Shown here piece after piece: positions 24,741 to 32,435 of a DNA stretch of 51,892 nt. Positions within the stretch are counted from its first letter, which is position 1, and every line of letters begins with the position of its first letter. The notes beneath the pieces are model-generated. The model saw nothing but the letters and a program-made list of their open reading frames with translations, did no database searches and was not told the DNA's origin. Origin of the DNA: Mycobacterium gordonae (GTDB lineage: Bacteria; Actinomycetota; Actinomycetes; Mycobacteriales; Mycobacteriaceae); NCBI RefSeq assembly GCF_002101675.1, contig NZ_LQOY01000150.1, positions 1 to 51,892 on the forward strand, in the 5' to 3' direction. Made by a program: the position numbers and the translations under genes.

Positions 24741-25441
24741 CTCCGGCGATCTACCGCACCACGGTAAGCCACTGCCGGCAGGTTCCGGTGCAGCACTCGT
24801 TCGAATACCGAAGCTACAGCTGGTATGTCGACATCGACCAGCTGCCGGCATTGCCGTGGTGGCTGCGGCCCTTCGCGCGCTTCTCCGCCTCGGACCATCT
24901 GGGGGGTGCGGGCGGCGCGGCGGACACGTCGTTGCGCCGGCGACTGGAGATCTTCTTCGCCGAGCACGACACCGCCATGCCCGATGGGCGCATCACCGCG
25001 CTGCTGCAGGCGCGTGTTCTCGGCTACGTCTTCAACCCGCTGAGCATCTTCTGGTGCCACGACCGCAACGGCCGGCTGCGCCACGTCGTCGCAGAGGTGC
25101 ATAACACCTACGGCGGACGGCATGCGTATCTGCTGCCGCCGGCCGATACACCCGTGCTGGTCAGCAAACAGTTCTACGTTTCGCCGTTCAACCCGGTCGA
25201 CGGGCACTACCTGGTGCTGGCCCCACCACCGGAGCGCGAGGTCGACGTGATGGTGTCGCTGCTGCGGGAGCGCCGGCTCGCCTTTACGGCCACCTTGCGC
25301 GGCGACCGGCTGCCCGCGACGGCTCGGCAAGTGGCGGCGCTGCAGTTCCGGTCACCGGTGGCACCGCTGGCGGTGGCCGCACGCATCCGTCTACAGGGAA
25401 TCAAATTGTGGTTACGACGGGTCCCGGTGGTGGCACGATGA
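24734..25441 (+). CDS. DUF1365 protein (Rv0448c)
   Basis: A 235-residue protein beginning MLTPAIYRTTVSHCRQVPVQ, typical of DUF1365. Conserved patches are YRSYSWYVDIDQLP (about 22-36), RVLGYVFNPLSIFWCHD (about 94-110) and KQFYVSPFNPVDGHY (about 146-160). Biochemical function is unknown; the family is almost always encoded between a flavin oxidoreductase like the preceding gene and a cyclopropane-type methyltransferase like the following one. The start overlaps the previous stop by 7 nt and the stop overlaps the next start by ATGA, so the three are tightly coupled. Confidence 0.85.
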   Translation: MLTPAIYRTTVSHCRQVPVQHSFEYRSYSWYVDIDQLPALPWWLRPFARFSASDHLGGAGGAADTSLRRRLEIFFAEHDTAMPDGRITALLQARVLGYVFNPLSIFWCHDRNGRLRHVVAEVHNTYGGRHAYLLPPADTPVLVSKQFYVSPFNPVDGHYLVLAPPPEREVDVMVSLLRERRLAFTATLRGDRLPATARQVAALQFRSPVAPLAVAARIRLQGIKLWLRRVPVVAR

Positions 25442-26712
25442 GTGTTGACAGTATCCAAACATTCAGCCCGGCAATCGATTCCGGGCGCTGGCCGGCGCTC
25501 GCCAAGGTGCCCTCCGGGCCGCTGGCCGCCGCCTCGGCGACCATCGCCGAACTGCTGCTGCGCCGCGCGTCCGGCGGACTGCCCCTGCGGCTGATCTACC
25601 CCGACGGCACGGTGATCGGTGGCGGCGACGCCAAGTCCCCCGCGCTGCAAATCCGTCAACCGGACGCACTCGCCCGGCGGATCGGACGGCACGGCCTCAT
25701 CGGATTCGGCGAGTCCTACATGGCCGGCGAATGGTCGTCGGACGACCTGACCGCCGCCCTGACGGTGCTTGCGGAATCGGTAGCCGAGTTGGTGCCAAAA
25801 TGGCTGCACTGGCTGCGGCCGGTCGCCCCGGCCTTCCAGCCCGTCTGGCGCGATCCCGGCAGAGACCAGGCGCGGCGCAACGTCGCCGAGCACTACGACT
25901 TGTCCAACGACCTGTTCGCCGAATTCCTCGACGAGACCCTGACGTACTCCTGCGCGCTGTTCGACGACCTGCCGGCGCGCCAGGTGGACCTGGCCGCGGC
26001 CCAGCGTCGCAAGATCGACCGACTGCTCGACCTGGCTCACGTGGGCGCGGGATCGGCCGTGCTCGAGATCGGCACCGGATGGGGAGAGCTGTGCATCCGC
26101 GCCGCCGCACGCGGGGCCCGCGTCCGCTCGGTGACGCTGTCGGTCGAGCAGCAACGACTCGCCAGACAGCGGGTGGCCGCGGCCGGTCTGTCCAGGCTGG
26201 TCGACATCGAGCTATGCGACTACCGCGACGTCGCAGGGCGCGGGTATGACGCCGTGGTGTCGGTCGAGATGATCGAAGCCGTCGGATACCACTCGTGGCC
26301 AAAGTATTTCACCGCTCTGGAAAAGTTGGTGCGCCCGGGTGGCCGGGTGGCGATCCAGGCCATCACCATGCCGCACGAGCGGATGCTGGCCACTCGCAAT
26401 ACGCATACCTGGATTCAGAAGTACATTTTCCCTGGCGGACTGTTGCCCTCAGCGGCGGCCATCGTCGACATCACCGAGCGTCACACGAACTTGCGCACCG
26501 TCGACGCGGTCTCGCTGCGGCCCCATTACGCCGAGACGTTGCGGTTGTGGCGTGAGCGCTTCCTGCAGCGTCGTAACGAGCTGGCGCGCTTGGGATTCGA
26601 CGAGGTATTCGAACGTATGTGGGAGCTTTACCTGGCTTACTCGGAAGCCGGATTCCGGTCCGGTTACCTGGACGTCTATCAGTGGACGTTCGAGCGCAGG
26701 GGTGTGCGGTGA
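25438..26712 (+). CDS. ufaA1: cyclopropane-fatty-acid-synthase-type methyltransferase UfaA1
   Basis: A 424-residue SAM-dependent methyltransferase acting on unsaturated phospholipid acyl chains. The SAM-binding motif VLEIGTGWGELCIRAA starts at residue 208. It is preceded by the substrate-domain element HYDLSNDLFAEFLDETLTYSC and followed by VSVEMIEAVGYHSWPKYF, all typical of CFA/MMA synthases. The H37Rv homologue Rv0447c has been reported to make tuberculostearic acid (10-methylstearate). ATG at 25438 overlaps the upstream stop, and the stop overlaps the next GTG, placing the enzyme in the middle of a coupled operon. Confidence 0.92.
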   Translation: MSVDSIQTFSPAIDSGRWPALAKVPSGPLAAASATIAELLLRRASGGLPLRLIYPDGTVIGGGDAKSPALQIRQPDALARRIGRHGLIGFGESYMAGEWSSDDLTAALTVLAESVAELVPKWLHWLRPVAPAFQPVWRDPGRDQARRNVAEHYDLSNDLFAEFLDETLTYSCALFDDLPARQVDLAAAQRRKIDRLLDLAHVGAGSAVLEIGTGWGELCIRAAARGARVRSVTLSVEQQRLARQRVAAAGLSRLVDIELCDYRDVAGRGYDAVVSVEMIEAVGYHSWPKYFTALEKLVRPGGRVAIQAITMPHERMLATRNTHTWIQKYIFPGGLLPSAAAIVDITERHTNLRTVDAVSLRPHYAETLRLWRERFLQRRNELARLGFDEVFERMWELYLAYSEAGFRSGYLDVYQWTFERRGVR

Positions 26713-27503
26713 GCGAGAGCGACATCCTGGCGGTAACCGGCTCCTGCACCCTGGCGGTGGCCGCGGTGCATTCGGTCACCTTCGCGATCGGGCGCAAGCT
26801 CGGCCGCTACAACGTGGTGGACGTGGCGTGGGGCATCGGCTTCGTGGTGGTGGCGGCGGTCGCGGCGGCGGTGGGTAACGGGGATCCGACCCGGCGCTGG
26901 CTGCTGCTCGCGCTGGTGTCGATCTGGGGGCTGCGGCTGAGTTGGCACATCCACCGCAAGACCGCCGGACACGGCGAAGACCGCCGCTATGCCGACCTGC
27001 TACGGGGTGCTTCGGTGGGACAGGTGGTGCGCAAGGTCTTTCTGCTGCAAGGCTTCCTGACCCTGTTCATCTCCTTCCCGCTGCAGTTGTCGGCGGTCAC
27101 CGGTCCCACGCCCAAGTCGTTGCTGGCGGTGACCGCATCGGGTGTGGCGGTATGGCTGGTCGGTTTCACCTTCGAAGCGCTCGGCGACCGGCAATTGCGG
27201 CAATTCAAATCCGACCCGGCTCACCACGGGCTCATCATGGACCGGGGTCTGTGGTCGTGGACGCGTCACCCGAATTACTTCGGTGACGCGTGTGTGTGGT
27301 GGGGATTGTGGCTGATCACGCTCAACGGCTGGGTGCCGCTGGCCACGGCGGTCTCGCCGCTGGTGATGACATATTTCCTGGTCGACGTGAGCGGGGCCCG
27401 GCTGACCGAGAAGTACATGAAAGGGCGTCCCGGATTCGCTGAATACCAAGAGCGGACCGCCTATTTCGTTCCGCGGCCGCCCAGAATGGTGCGTCAACCA
27501 TGA
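26709..27503 (+). CDS. DUF1295 membrane protein, steroid-5-alpha-reductase-like (Rv0446c)
   Basis: 264 residues, multi-pass, with the DUF1295/ICMT-like C-terminal core GLWSWTRHPNYFGDACVWWG (about 177-197), followed by EKYMKGRPGFAEYQERTAYF. These motifs bind NADPH or similar cofactors in reductase relatives. In this operon, reduction of a methylenated fatty acid after the UfaA1 methyl transfer is a possible role; that is inference. The GTG overlaps the ufaA1 stop (GTGA). The stop also overlaps an ATG (27500) in the sigK frame, although sigK more likely starts 48 nt later. Confidence 0.85.
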   Translation: MSESDILAVTGSCTLAVAAVHSVTFAIGRKLGRYNVVDVAWGIGFVVVAAVAAAVGNGDPTRRWLLLALVSIWGLRLSWHIHRKTAGHGEDRRYADLLRGASVGQVVRKVFLLQGFLTLFISFPLQLSAVTGPTPKSLLAVTASGVAVWLVGFTFEALGDRQLRQFKSDPAHHGLIMDRGLWSWTRHPNYFGDACVWWGLWLITLNGWVPLATAVSPLVMTYFLVDVSGARLTEKYMKGRPGFAEYQERTAYFVPRPPRMVRQP

Positions 27504-27534
27504 CCGGTATGTCGGGTGCGGTGATTGCTGGGGA

Positions 27535-27540
27535 TAGGCT
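27535..27540 (+). promoter_or_regulatory. -10-like element before sigK
   Basis: TAGGCT lies 7 nt upstream of the ATG at 27548, which is the start giving the H37Rv SigK length. A leaderless sigK-rskA transcript is possible in addition to read-through from the lipid operon. Confidence 0.4.
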
Positions 27541-27547
27541 ACCGACG

Positions 27548-28111
27548 ATGACCGGACCGCTGCAGCCCAGCGGCGACCTGGACGCCCTGCTGCGCCGGGT
27601 CGCCCATGGTGACAATGCCGCGTTCGCCGCGTTCTACGACCAAACGAGGACGCGGGTGTACGGACTGGTGGTCAGAGTGCTGCGCGACACCGGGTACAGC
27701 GAGGAGACCACCCAGGAGATCTACCTCGAGGTGTGGCGGAGCGCCGCGGAATTCGACTCGACCAAGGGGTCCGCCCTGGCCTGGCTGCTGACCATGACCC
27801 ACCGTCGCGCGATTGACCGGGTGCGCAGCGAGCAGGCCGGCTCGCAACGCGAATCCCGTTACGGCGTAGCCAATCTCGACCCCGCGAGCGACGTGGTCGC
27901 CGATTCGGCGATAGCGGGCGACGAGCGTCGCCGGGTGGCTCAGTGCCTGGAGGGGTTGACCGAGACGCAGCGCCAGTGCATCGAACTGGCCTACTATGGC
28001 GGACTCACCTATGCCGAGGTCTCGCAGCGGTTGGCCGCGAACCTGTCGACCATCAAATCGCGCATGCGCGATGCGCTGCGAGGCCTGCGCAACTGCCTGG
28101 ATGTGCCATGA
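27548..28111 (+). CDS. sigK: extracytoplasmic-function sigma factor SigK
   Basis: 187 residues, the length of H37Rv SigK. Region 2 (about 15-85) contains FYDQTRTRVYGLVVRVLRDT and EIYLEVWRSAAEFD; region 4 (about 125-180) contains LTETQRQCIELAYYGGLTYA and the recognition helix LAANLSTIKSRMRDALRGL. SigK directs mpt70/mpt83-type genes in M. tuberculosis and is held by RskA. The ATG at 27548 (MTGPLQPSGD) is preferred over one at 27500 because it matches the known N-terminus and has a -10-like element 7 nt upstream. The stop overlaps rskA by ATGA. Confidence 0.95.
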   Translation: MTGPLQPSGDLDALLRRVAHGDNAAFAAFYDQTRTRVYGLVVRVLRDTGYSEETTQEIYLEVWRSAAEFDSTKGSALAWLLTMTHRRAIDRVRSEQAGSQRESRYGVANLDPASDVVADSAIAGDERRRVAQCLEGLTETQRQCIELAYYGGLTYAEVSQRLAANLSTIKSRMRDALRGLRNCLDVP

Positions 28112-28803
28112 ACGAGCCTACCGATTTCGACCTCCTCGAACTGGCGACCCCGTACGCCCTGCACGCCGTGTCCGACGCGGAGCGCGTCGAGATAGACCGG
28201 CGGGTCGCGGCCGCGCCGGCCCCGATTGCCGCGGCCTTCAACGAGGAAGTCCGCTCCGTGCGCGAGGCGATGGCGCTGGTGTCCTCGGCCAGTGCCGCCG
28301 AGCCGCCAGACCAGCTGCGGGCGGCCGTGCTGACCGCGATACAACCCGATCGCCGCCGCCATTCCCCTTGGCGCGCAAGGGTTTTGGCTGCCGCAGCGGC
28401 GGTCGTCATCGGCCTGGGGGGTTTCGGGCTCGGAATGCTGGCCAGGCCGCACCCCACCTCGACGGTCACCGAGCAGGTTTTGACGGCTCCGGACATGAAA
28501 TCGGTGTCGCGCCCCCTGGGCCCCGGGCAGGCCACGGTGATGTTCTCTCGTGATCGCAACGCGGCGGTGCTGGTGATGAACAACGTCCCCCCGCCAAGCA
28601 ATGGAACCGTCTACCAGATGTGGCTGATCGGTGCCAACGGCCCCAGGTCCGCCGGGACCATGGGCTCCACGGCTGTGCAGCCCACGACGACGGCGACAAT
28701 GAACGAAATCGGCAACTGCAGGGCGCTCGCTTTCACGGTTGAGCCCGGCGCCGGCTCGCCGCAACCCACCGGCACGATCTTGGCCGAGATTCCGCTCAAG
28801 TAG
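28108..28803 (+). CDS. rskA: anti-sigma-K factor RskA
   Basis: 231 residues; single-pass membrane protein. The cytoplasmic anti-sigma part (1-85) contains DLLELATPYALHAVSDAERV, and a transmembrane helix lies at about 92-112 (VLAAAAAVVIGLGGFGLGML). The extracytoplasmic domain (about 130-231) includes GTVYQMWLIGANGPRSAGTM and ends FTVEPGAGSPQPTGTILAEI. SigK release follows regulated proteolysis of RskA. ATG overlaps the sigK stop. The 3' end overlaps the convergent membrane-protein gene by 8 nt. Confidence 0.94.
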   Translation: MNEPTDFDLLELATPYALHAVSDAERVEIDRRVAAAPAPIAAAFNEEVRSVREAMALVSSASAAEPPDQLRAAVLTAIQPDRRRHSPWRARVLAAAAAVVIGLGGFGLGMLARPHPTSTVTEQVLTAPDMKSVSRPLGPGQATVMFSRDRNAAVLVMNNVPPPSNGTVYQMWLIGANGPRSAGTMGSTAVQPTTTATMNEIGNCRALAFTVEPGAGSPQPTGTILAEIPLK

Positions 28804-29659
28804 CCGGGCGCTGCGCCCTCTTGTTGAACAGGCCACCGAGCAGCGAGACGATCAGGCCGAGCACCACCAATCCCACACCGGCGAGCAGCGTCACGTTGAG
28901 CCACAGGTGCATGCTGCTCTCGGCGTGGCCGACCATCACGTCGGCCATCCGGCGGATGTCTCCGGTGGTCCGATTGAGCGCCTCGTTGACGGGGCGCCCG
29001 GCGACCTCGATTCCCGCCCACCCGGCGGCGCCGACGAGCAACGCCGAGATACCCAGCCCGGTCAGCGCCCGGCCGCGACTGCGGGCGACGACCAACGTCA
29101 GGAAGGCGAAAAGCGCCGTCAGGGCCGCCACGCCGATGCTGACCCAAGGCCCCCATACCTCGGCGCGGTGGAACTGCCCCTGTCGCACCGGCTGGCCGGC
29201 CGGCACCGTCACCGGGACCTTCAAACTCGCGGGGACCTGCACGTTGTAGGTAGCCAGCTGCTGCTGGATGCCGGTGTCCCTGAGCATCGGCGCCACGTCG
29301 ACCACCCATTGCTCGTTGCCGCCCGGCTGCGGCGCGCTGAACAGCCAGCTGTGCGCGGCCCGGTTCACCTGGACGAACAACGGCGGAAACGACGAACCGG
29401 CGGTGAATGCGGCCGCCACGTCGTGCACGGTCGAACTGTCGACGCGGCGACCGCCTTGTTCGTTGATCAGCGCCATGGCGCGGGTGGCAAGCTCGGACGC
29501 CATCGCCGACTGCAGCGCCGGGTCGCGCGCCGCTTGTTCGGCCAGCGCGGCGTAACCGTCCTCATCGACGACCGTCGTCTGCGCCCACGCCGCCGGAATC
29601 GCCGCGGCCAGACCGGCCGTGGCGACCAGCCAGCACAACACCGTCACCAGGAACCGCAC
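28796..29659 (-). CDS. membrane-anchored extracytoplasmic protein, function unknown
   Basis: 287 residues from a GTG at 29659. An N-terminal signal sequence (FLVTVLCWLVATAGLAAAIPA) is followed by an outside domain (about 27-170) and hydrophobic segments at about 172-193, 200-220 and 254-278, the last before a basic tail (NKRAQRPAT). I do not recognise the family, although the layout resembles mycobacterial and actinobacterial membrane proteins with an extracellular sensor-like domain. It begins 11 nt after the DinB-like stop and so ends a three-gene minus-strand operon. It has no counterpart between rskA and Rv0443 in H37Rv. Confidence 0.7.
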   Translation of the reverse strand: MRFLVTVLCWLVATAGLAAAIPAAWAQTTVVDEDGYAALAEQAARDPALQSAMASELATRAMALINEQGGRRVDSSTVHDVAAAFTAGSSFPPLFVQVNRAAHSWLFSAPQPGGNEQWVVDVAPMLRDTGIQQQLATYNVQVPASLKVPVTVPAGQPVRQGQFHRAEVWGPWVSIGVAALTALFAFLTLVVARSRGRALTGLGISALLVGAAGWAGIEVAGRPVNEALNRTTGDIRRMADVMVGHAESSMHLWLNVTLLAGVGLVVLGLIVSLLGGLFNKRAQRPAT

Positions 29660-29670
29660 GGGTTGGAACC

Positions 29671-30189
29671 CTACTGGGCGATCCCCCGCAGATAAGCAGC
29701 CTGCCCGAGGTGTTGTGCGCAGTCGTCGATGATGCTGACCAGGCGCGCACTCGCCGTGACCGGCGGATCCCAGTTCGTGTCGACGATGCGGGCGAGTTCC
29801 TCAGCGGTGACGGTCTCGACGTACTCCAGCGTCAGCAGGTGAACCGAGTGGTAGTAGCTCAGCAGCATGTCGATGGGCGCCCGGACCTTGGCCACCTCGT
29901 CGGGGCCGTGCCCGTAGCCGGTGTCGTTGCGCGGCAGGTCTAGGTTGAACCGGTCCACCCAGCCGTCGGCGGTCCAGGCCTGTTCCACGCCGGCTATATC
30001 GGCCAGTTGCAGGTCCTGAACCCGCGCGCTGTGCCACAACAGCCAGGCGATGCTGTTCGCGTCCGCGGTCGGCTGGTAGTCGGCGATCTCGTCGGTCAGG
30101 CCGTGGCACACGTCGCCGGCGTGTTCGATCAAGCGGGTGAACGCGTCGCGCAGGAGCTCTTGAACGGCAGCGGTTTCGGAGGACGCCAT
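29671..30189 (-). CDS. DinB/DUF664 family protein (Rv0443 homologue)
   Basis: 172 residues forming the four-helix DinB_2 fold. Putative metal ligands are histidines in LLWHSARVQDLQ (about residue 49), SYYHSVHLLTLEY (about 110) and DDCAQHLGQAAYLRG (about 160). Members include mycothiol-dependent enzymes, so a thiol-dependent detoxification role is possible. It matches Rv0443 in place and length. It is 10 nt downstream of the VOC-family gene on the minus strand. Confidence 0.82.
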   Translation of the reverse strand: MASSETAAVQELLRDAFTRLIEHAGDVCHGLTDEIADYQPTADANSIAWLLWHSARVQDLQLADIAGVEQAWTADGWVDRFNLDLPRNDTGYGHGPDEVAKVRAPIDMLLSYYHSVHLLTLEYVETVTAEELARIVDTNWDPPVTASARLVSIIDDCAQHLGQAAYLRGIAQ

Positions 30190-30199
30190 AGTTTCGACC

Positions 30200-30571
30200 C
30201 TACGGGGCGCCGTGGAATACCGCTTCGACGTTGTTGCCGTCCGGGTCGCGGACGAAGGCGCCGAAGTAGCCCGGGTGGTACTCGGGCCAGAGGCGTGGCG
30301 CGTGCAGGGACTCCGCGCCCAGGCCGACGGCCGCGTCGTGAAACGCCCGCACGGCGTCCTCGTCAGCGGCCTGGAAAGCGAGGTGCACTTCCCGGTTGGG
30401 TCCCATGCCCGCTCCGTCGGCAATCCAGAACGCCGGCTGCCCATCCCGGCCGTAGCCGATGGCCTCGCCGAAATCCAGCTGTCGGGAATAGCCCAGAACC
30501 GCGAGCACGGTGTCGTAAAACTGCTGTGCCGCGGGGTAGTCGGCGCAGTTGATTCCGATGTGGTCGATCAC
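30200..30571 (-). CDS. glyoxalase/bleomycin-resistance (VOC) family protein
   Basis: 123 residues with the VOC beta-alpha-beta pattern: VIDHIGINCADYPAAQQFYD at the N-terminus, REVHLAFQAADEDAVRAFHD in the middle, and HPGYFGAFVRDPDGNNVEAV at the C-terminus. The His and Glu positions suit a metal site. The GTG at 30571 is chosen because AGGA lies 9 nt upstream; a GTG at 30589 (129 residues) is possible. First gene of the minus-strand operon with the DinB-like and membrane proteins; divergent from the amidohydrolase. Substrate unknown. Confidence 0.8.
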   Translation of the reverse strand: MIDHIGINCADYPAAQQFYDTVLAVLGYSRQLDFGEAIGYGRDGQPAFWIADGAGMGPNREVHLAFQAADEDAVRAFHDAAVGLGAESLHAPRLWPEYHPGYFGAFVRDPDGNNVEAVFHGAP

Positions 30572-30607
30572 GATTCCGAATCCTGGCACGAGCCACCGAC
30601 AGGGTCG

Positions 30608-30613
30608 TAGATT
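30608..30613 (+). promoter_or_regulatory. -10 element of a predicted leaderless amidohydrolase transcript
   Basis: TAGATT is followed by exactly 6 nt and then ATG 30620. No Shine-Dalgarno sequence. Confidence 0.5.
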
Positions 30614-30619
30614 ATTTAG

Positions 30620-32377
30620 ATGCCCTATGACCTTCTGATCCGCAACGGCACCATAGTGGACGGACTGGGAGGTGAGCCCTACGTCGGCGACGTCGCTGTC
30701 CAGGACGGGCTGATCGTGGCGGTCGGCTCGGTGAACGGCGCGACCGCGACCAGGGAGATCGACGCCACCGGCCTGCTGGTCACGCCGGGCTTCGTCGACC
30801 TGCACACCCACTACGACGGCCAGGCCATCTGGTCGGACCGGCTGAGGCCGTCCTCGGCACACGGGGTGACCACGGTGGTGATGGGCAACTGCGGTGTCGG
30901 ATTCGCCCCCTGCCGCCAGGAGGACCACGACGTACTGGTCGACGTGATGGCCGGCGTCGAGGACATCCCCGGTGTGGTGATGACCGACGGCCTGCCGTGG
31001 ACCTGGGAGACCTTCCCGGAATACCTCGACGCGCTGGAGTCGGGCCGCCGGGACATCGACGTGGCGGCCTATCTGCCGCACTCCCCGCTGCGGGTCTACG
31101 TGATGGGCCAGCGCGGCGCCGACCGGGAACCAGCGACCCCGGAAGACCTGGCCAAGATGCGCGCGCTGGCCACCGAGGCCATCAAGGTCGGAGCGCTGGG
31201 TTTCGCGTCCTCCCGGCTCACCATCCACAAGACCGAGAGCGGGGCGCCCATCCCCAGTTACGACGCCGCCCGTGAGGAGATCGAGGAGATCGCCCGGGGC
31301 GTCGTCGACGGCGGCGGCGGGCTGCTGCAGTTTGTACCCGACATCCCGGCCGGGGGTTACCAGCCGGTGCTGCAGACCGTGTTCGACGTCGCCGAGGACG
31401 TCGGGCTGCCGGTGACCTTCACCCTGGTCGTCGGCAACGCGGGAGATCCGACCTGGCCGGACGCCATCACGATGGTCGAGAAGGCCAATGGAAGGGCGGC
31501 GGCCGGCGACCCTCAGTTCACCGCGCAGTTGCTGCCCCGGCCGATCGGGCTGATCATCGGGCTGCAACTCTCGGCCAACCCGTTCGTGCTGTACCCGAGC
31601 TACCGTGAGATCGCGCACCTGCCGCTGGCCGAGCGGGTCGCCGAGATGCGCAAGCCCGAGGTGCGCGCCCGCATCCTGGCCGACAAGCCGGGTCAAGGGC
31701 ACCCGATCCTGTATGTGGCCCAGATGTGGGACTGGATTTTTCCACTCGACGACAACCCCAACTACGAGCCGAACCCGTCGGACAGCATCGGCGCCCGGGC
31801 CCGGGCGCGCGGCGTCAACCCGATGGAAGAGGCCTACGACCGGCTTCTCGACGACGACGGGCGGGCCATGCTGCTGGTCGCCACCAGCAACCTGGAGGGC
31901 AACTCGCTGGACACCGTCGGCAAACTTCTGCACCGCGACGACGTGGTGCTCGGCCTCGGCGACGGCGGCGCGCACTACGGCATGATCTGCGACGCCAGCT
32001 ACTCCACCTACTTCCTCACCCACTGGACGCGCGACCGCGAATTGGGCCGATTCAGCGTCGCGGAGGCGGTCCGCGAACTGACATCCGTGCCGGCCCGCAT
32101 CGCCGGTCTGGGCGACCGCGGCCGCATCGCCGCCGGCTTCAAGGCCGATCTCAACGTCATCGACCACGCTGCGCTGCGACTGCACAAACCGGTTATCGCC
32201 TACGACCTCCCCGCCGGCGGTCGCCGGCTGGATCAGACCGCGCACGGCTATGTCGCGACCGTGGTGTCGGGTGAGGTGATCGCGGAGAACGGTGTGCCGA
32301 CCGCCGCCCGGCCGGGCAAGCTGGTCCGCGGCCGGCGGCCGACGCCCGTTCCCGCGTGCGGCCCCGCTGCGAATTAA
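30620..32377 (+). CDS. amidohydrolase of the D-aminoacylase / N-acyl-D-amino-acid deacylase family
   Basis: A 585-residue metal-dependent hydrolase. N-terminal YDLLIRNGTIVDGLGGEPYVGD and C-terminal strands form the small beta domain; the TIM barrel begins at VTPGFVDLHTHYDGQ (His62, His64 metal ligands). GNCGVGFAP follows, as in D-aminoacylases, and a late DGGAHYGMICD supplies another metal residue. It probably hydrolyses an N-acyl-D-amino acid or a related cyclic amide. There is no counterpart at this place in H37Rv as I know it. The start is fixed by a leaderless -10 element. Ends 58 nt before the PPE gene. Confidence 0.87.
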   Translation: MPYDLLIRNGTIVDGLGGEPYVGDVAVQDGLIVAVGSVNGATATREIDATGLLVTPGFVDLHTHYDGQAIWSDRLRPSSAHGVTTVVMGNCGVGFAPCRQEDHDVLVDVMAGVEDIPGVVMTDGLPWTWETFPEYLDALESGRRDIDVAAYLPHSPLRVYVMGQRGADREPATPEDLAKMRALATEAIKVGALGFASSRLTIHKTESGAPIPSYDAAREEIEEIARGVVDGGGGLLQFVPDIPAGGYQPVLQTVFDVAEDVGLPVTFTLVVGNAGDPTWPDAITMVEKANGRAAAGDPQFTAQLLPRPIGLIIGLQLSANPFVLYPSYREIAHLPLAERVAEMRKPEVRARILADKPGQGHPILYVAQMWDWIFPLDDNPNYEPNPSDSIGARARARGVNPMEEAYDRLLDDDGRAMLLVATSNLEGNSLDTVGKLLHRDDVVLGLGDGGAHYGMICDASYSTYFLTHWTRDRELGRFSVAEAVRELTSVPARIAGLGDRGRIAAGFKADLNVIDHAALRLHKPVIAYDLPAGGRRLDQTAHGYVATVVSGEVIAENGVPTAARPGKLVRGRRPTPVPACGPAAN

Positions 32378-32423
32378 CGGTAGCGGGTTAGCCGATACGC
32401 CCACGGTAAAAGGCTGTGCCGGG

Positions 32424-32429
32424 TAAGTT
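32424..32429 (+). promoter_or_regulatory. -10 element of a predicted leaderless PPE transcript
   Basis: TAAGTT lies 6 nt before the second of two consecutive GTG codons (32436), supporting that codon as the start. Confidence 0.5.
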
Positions 32430-32435
32430 TGGGTG

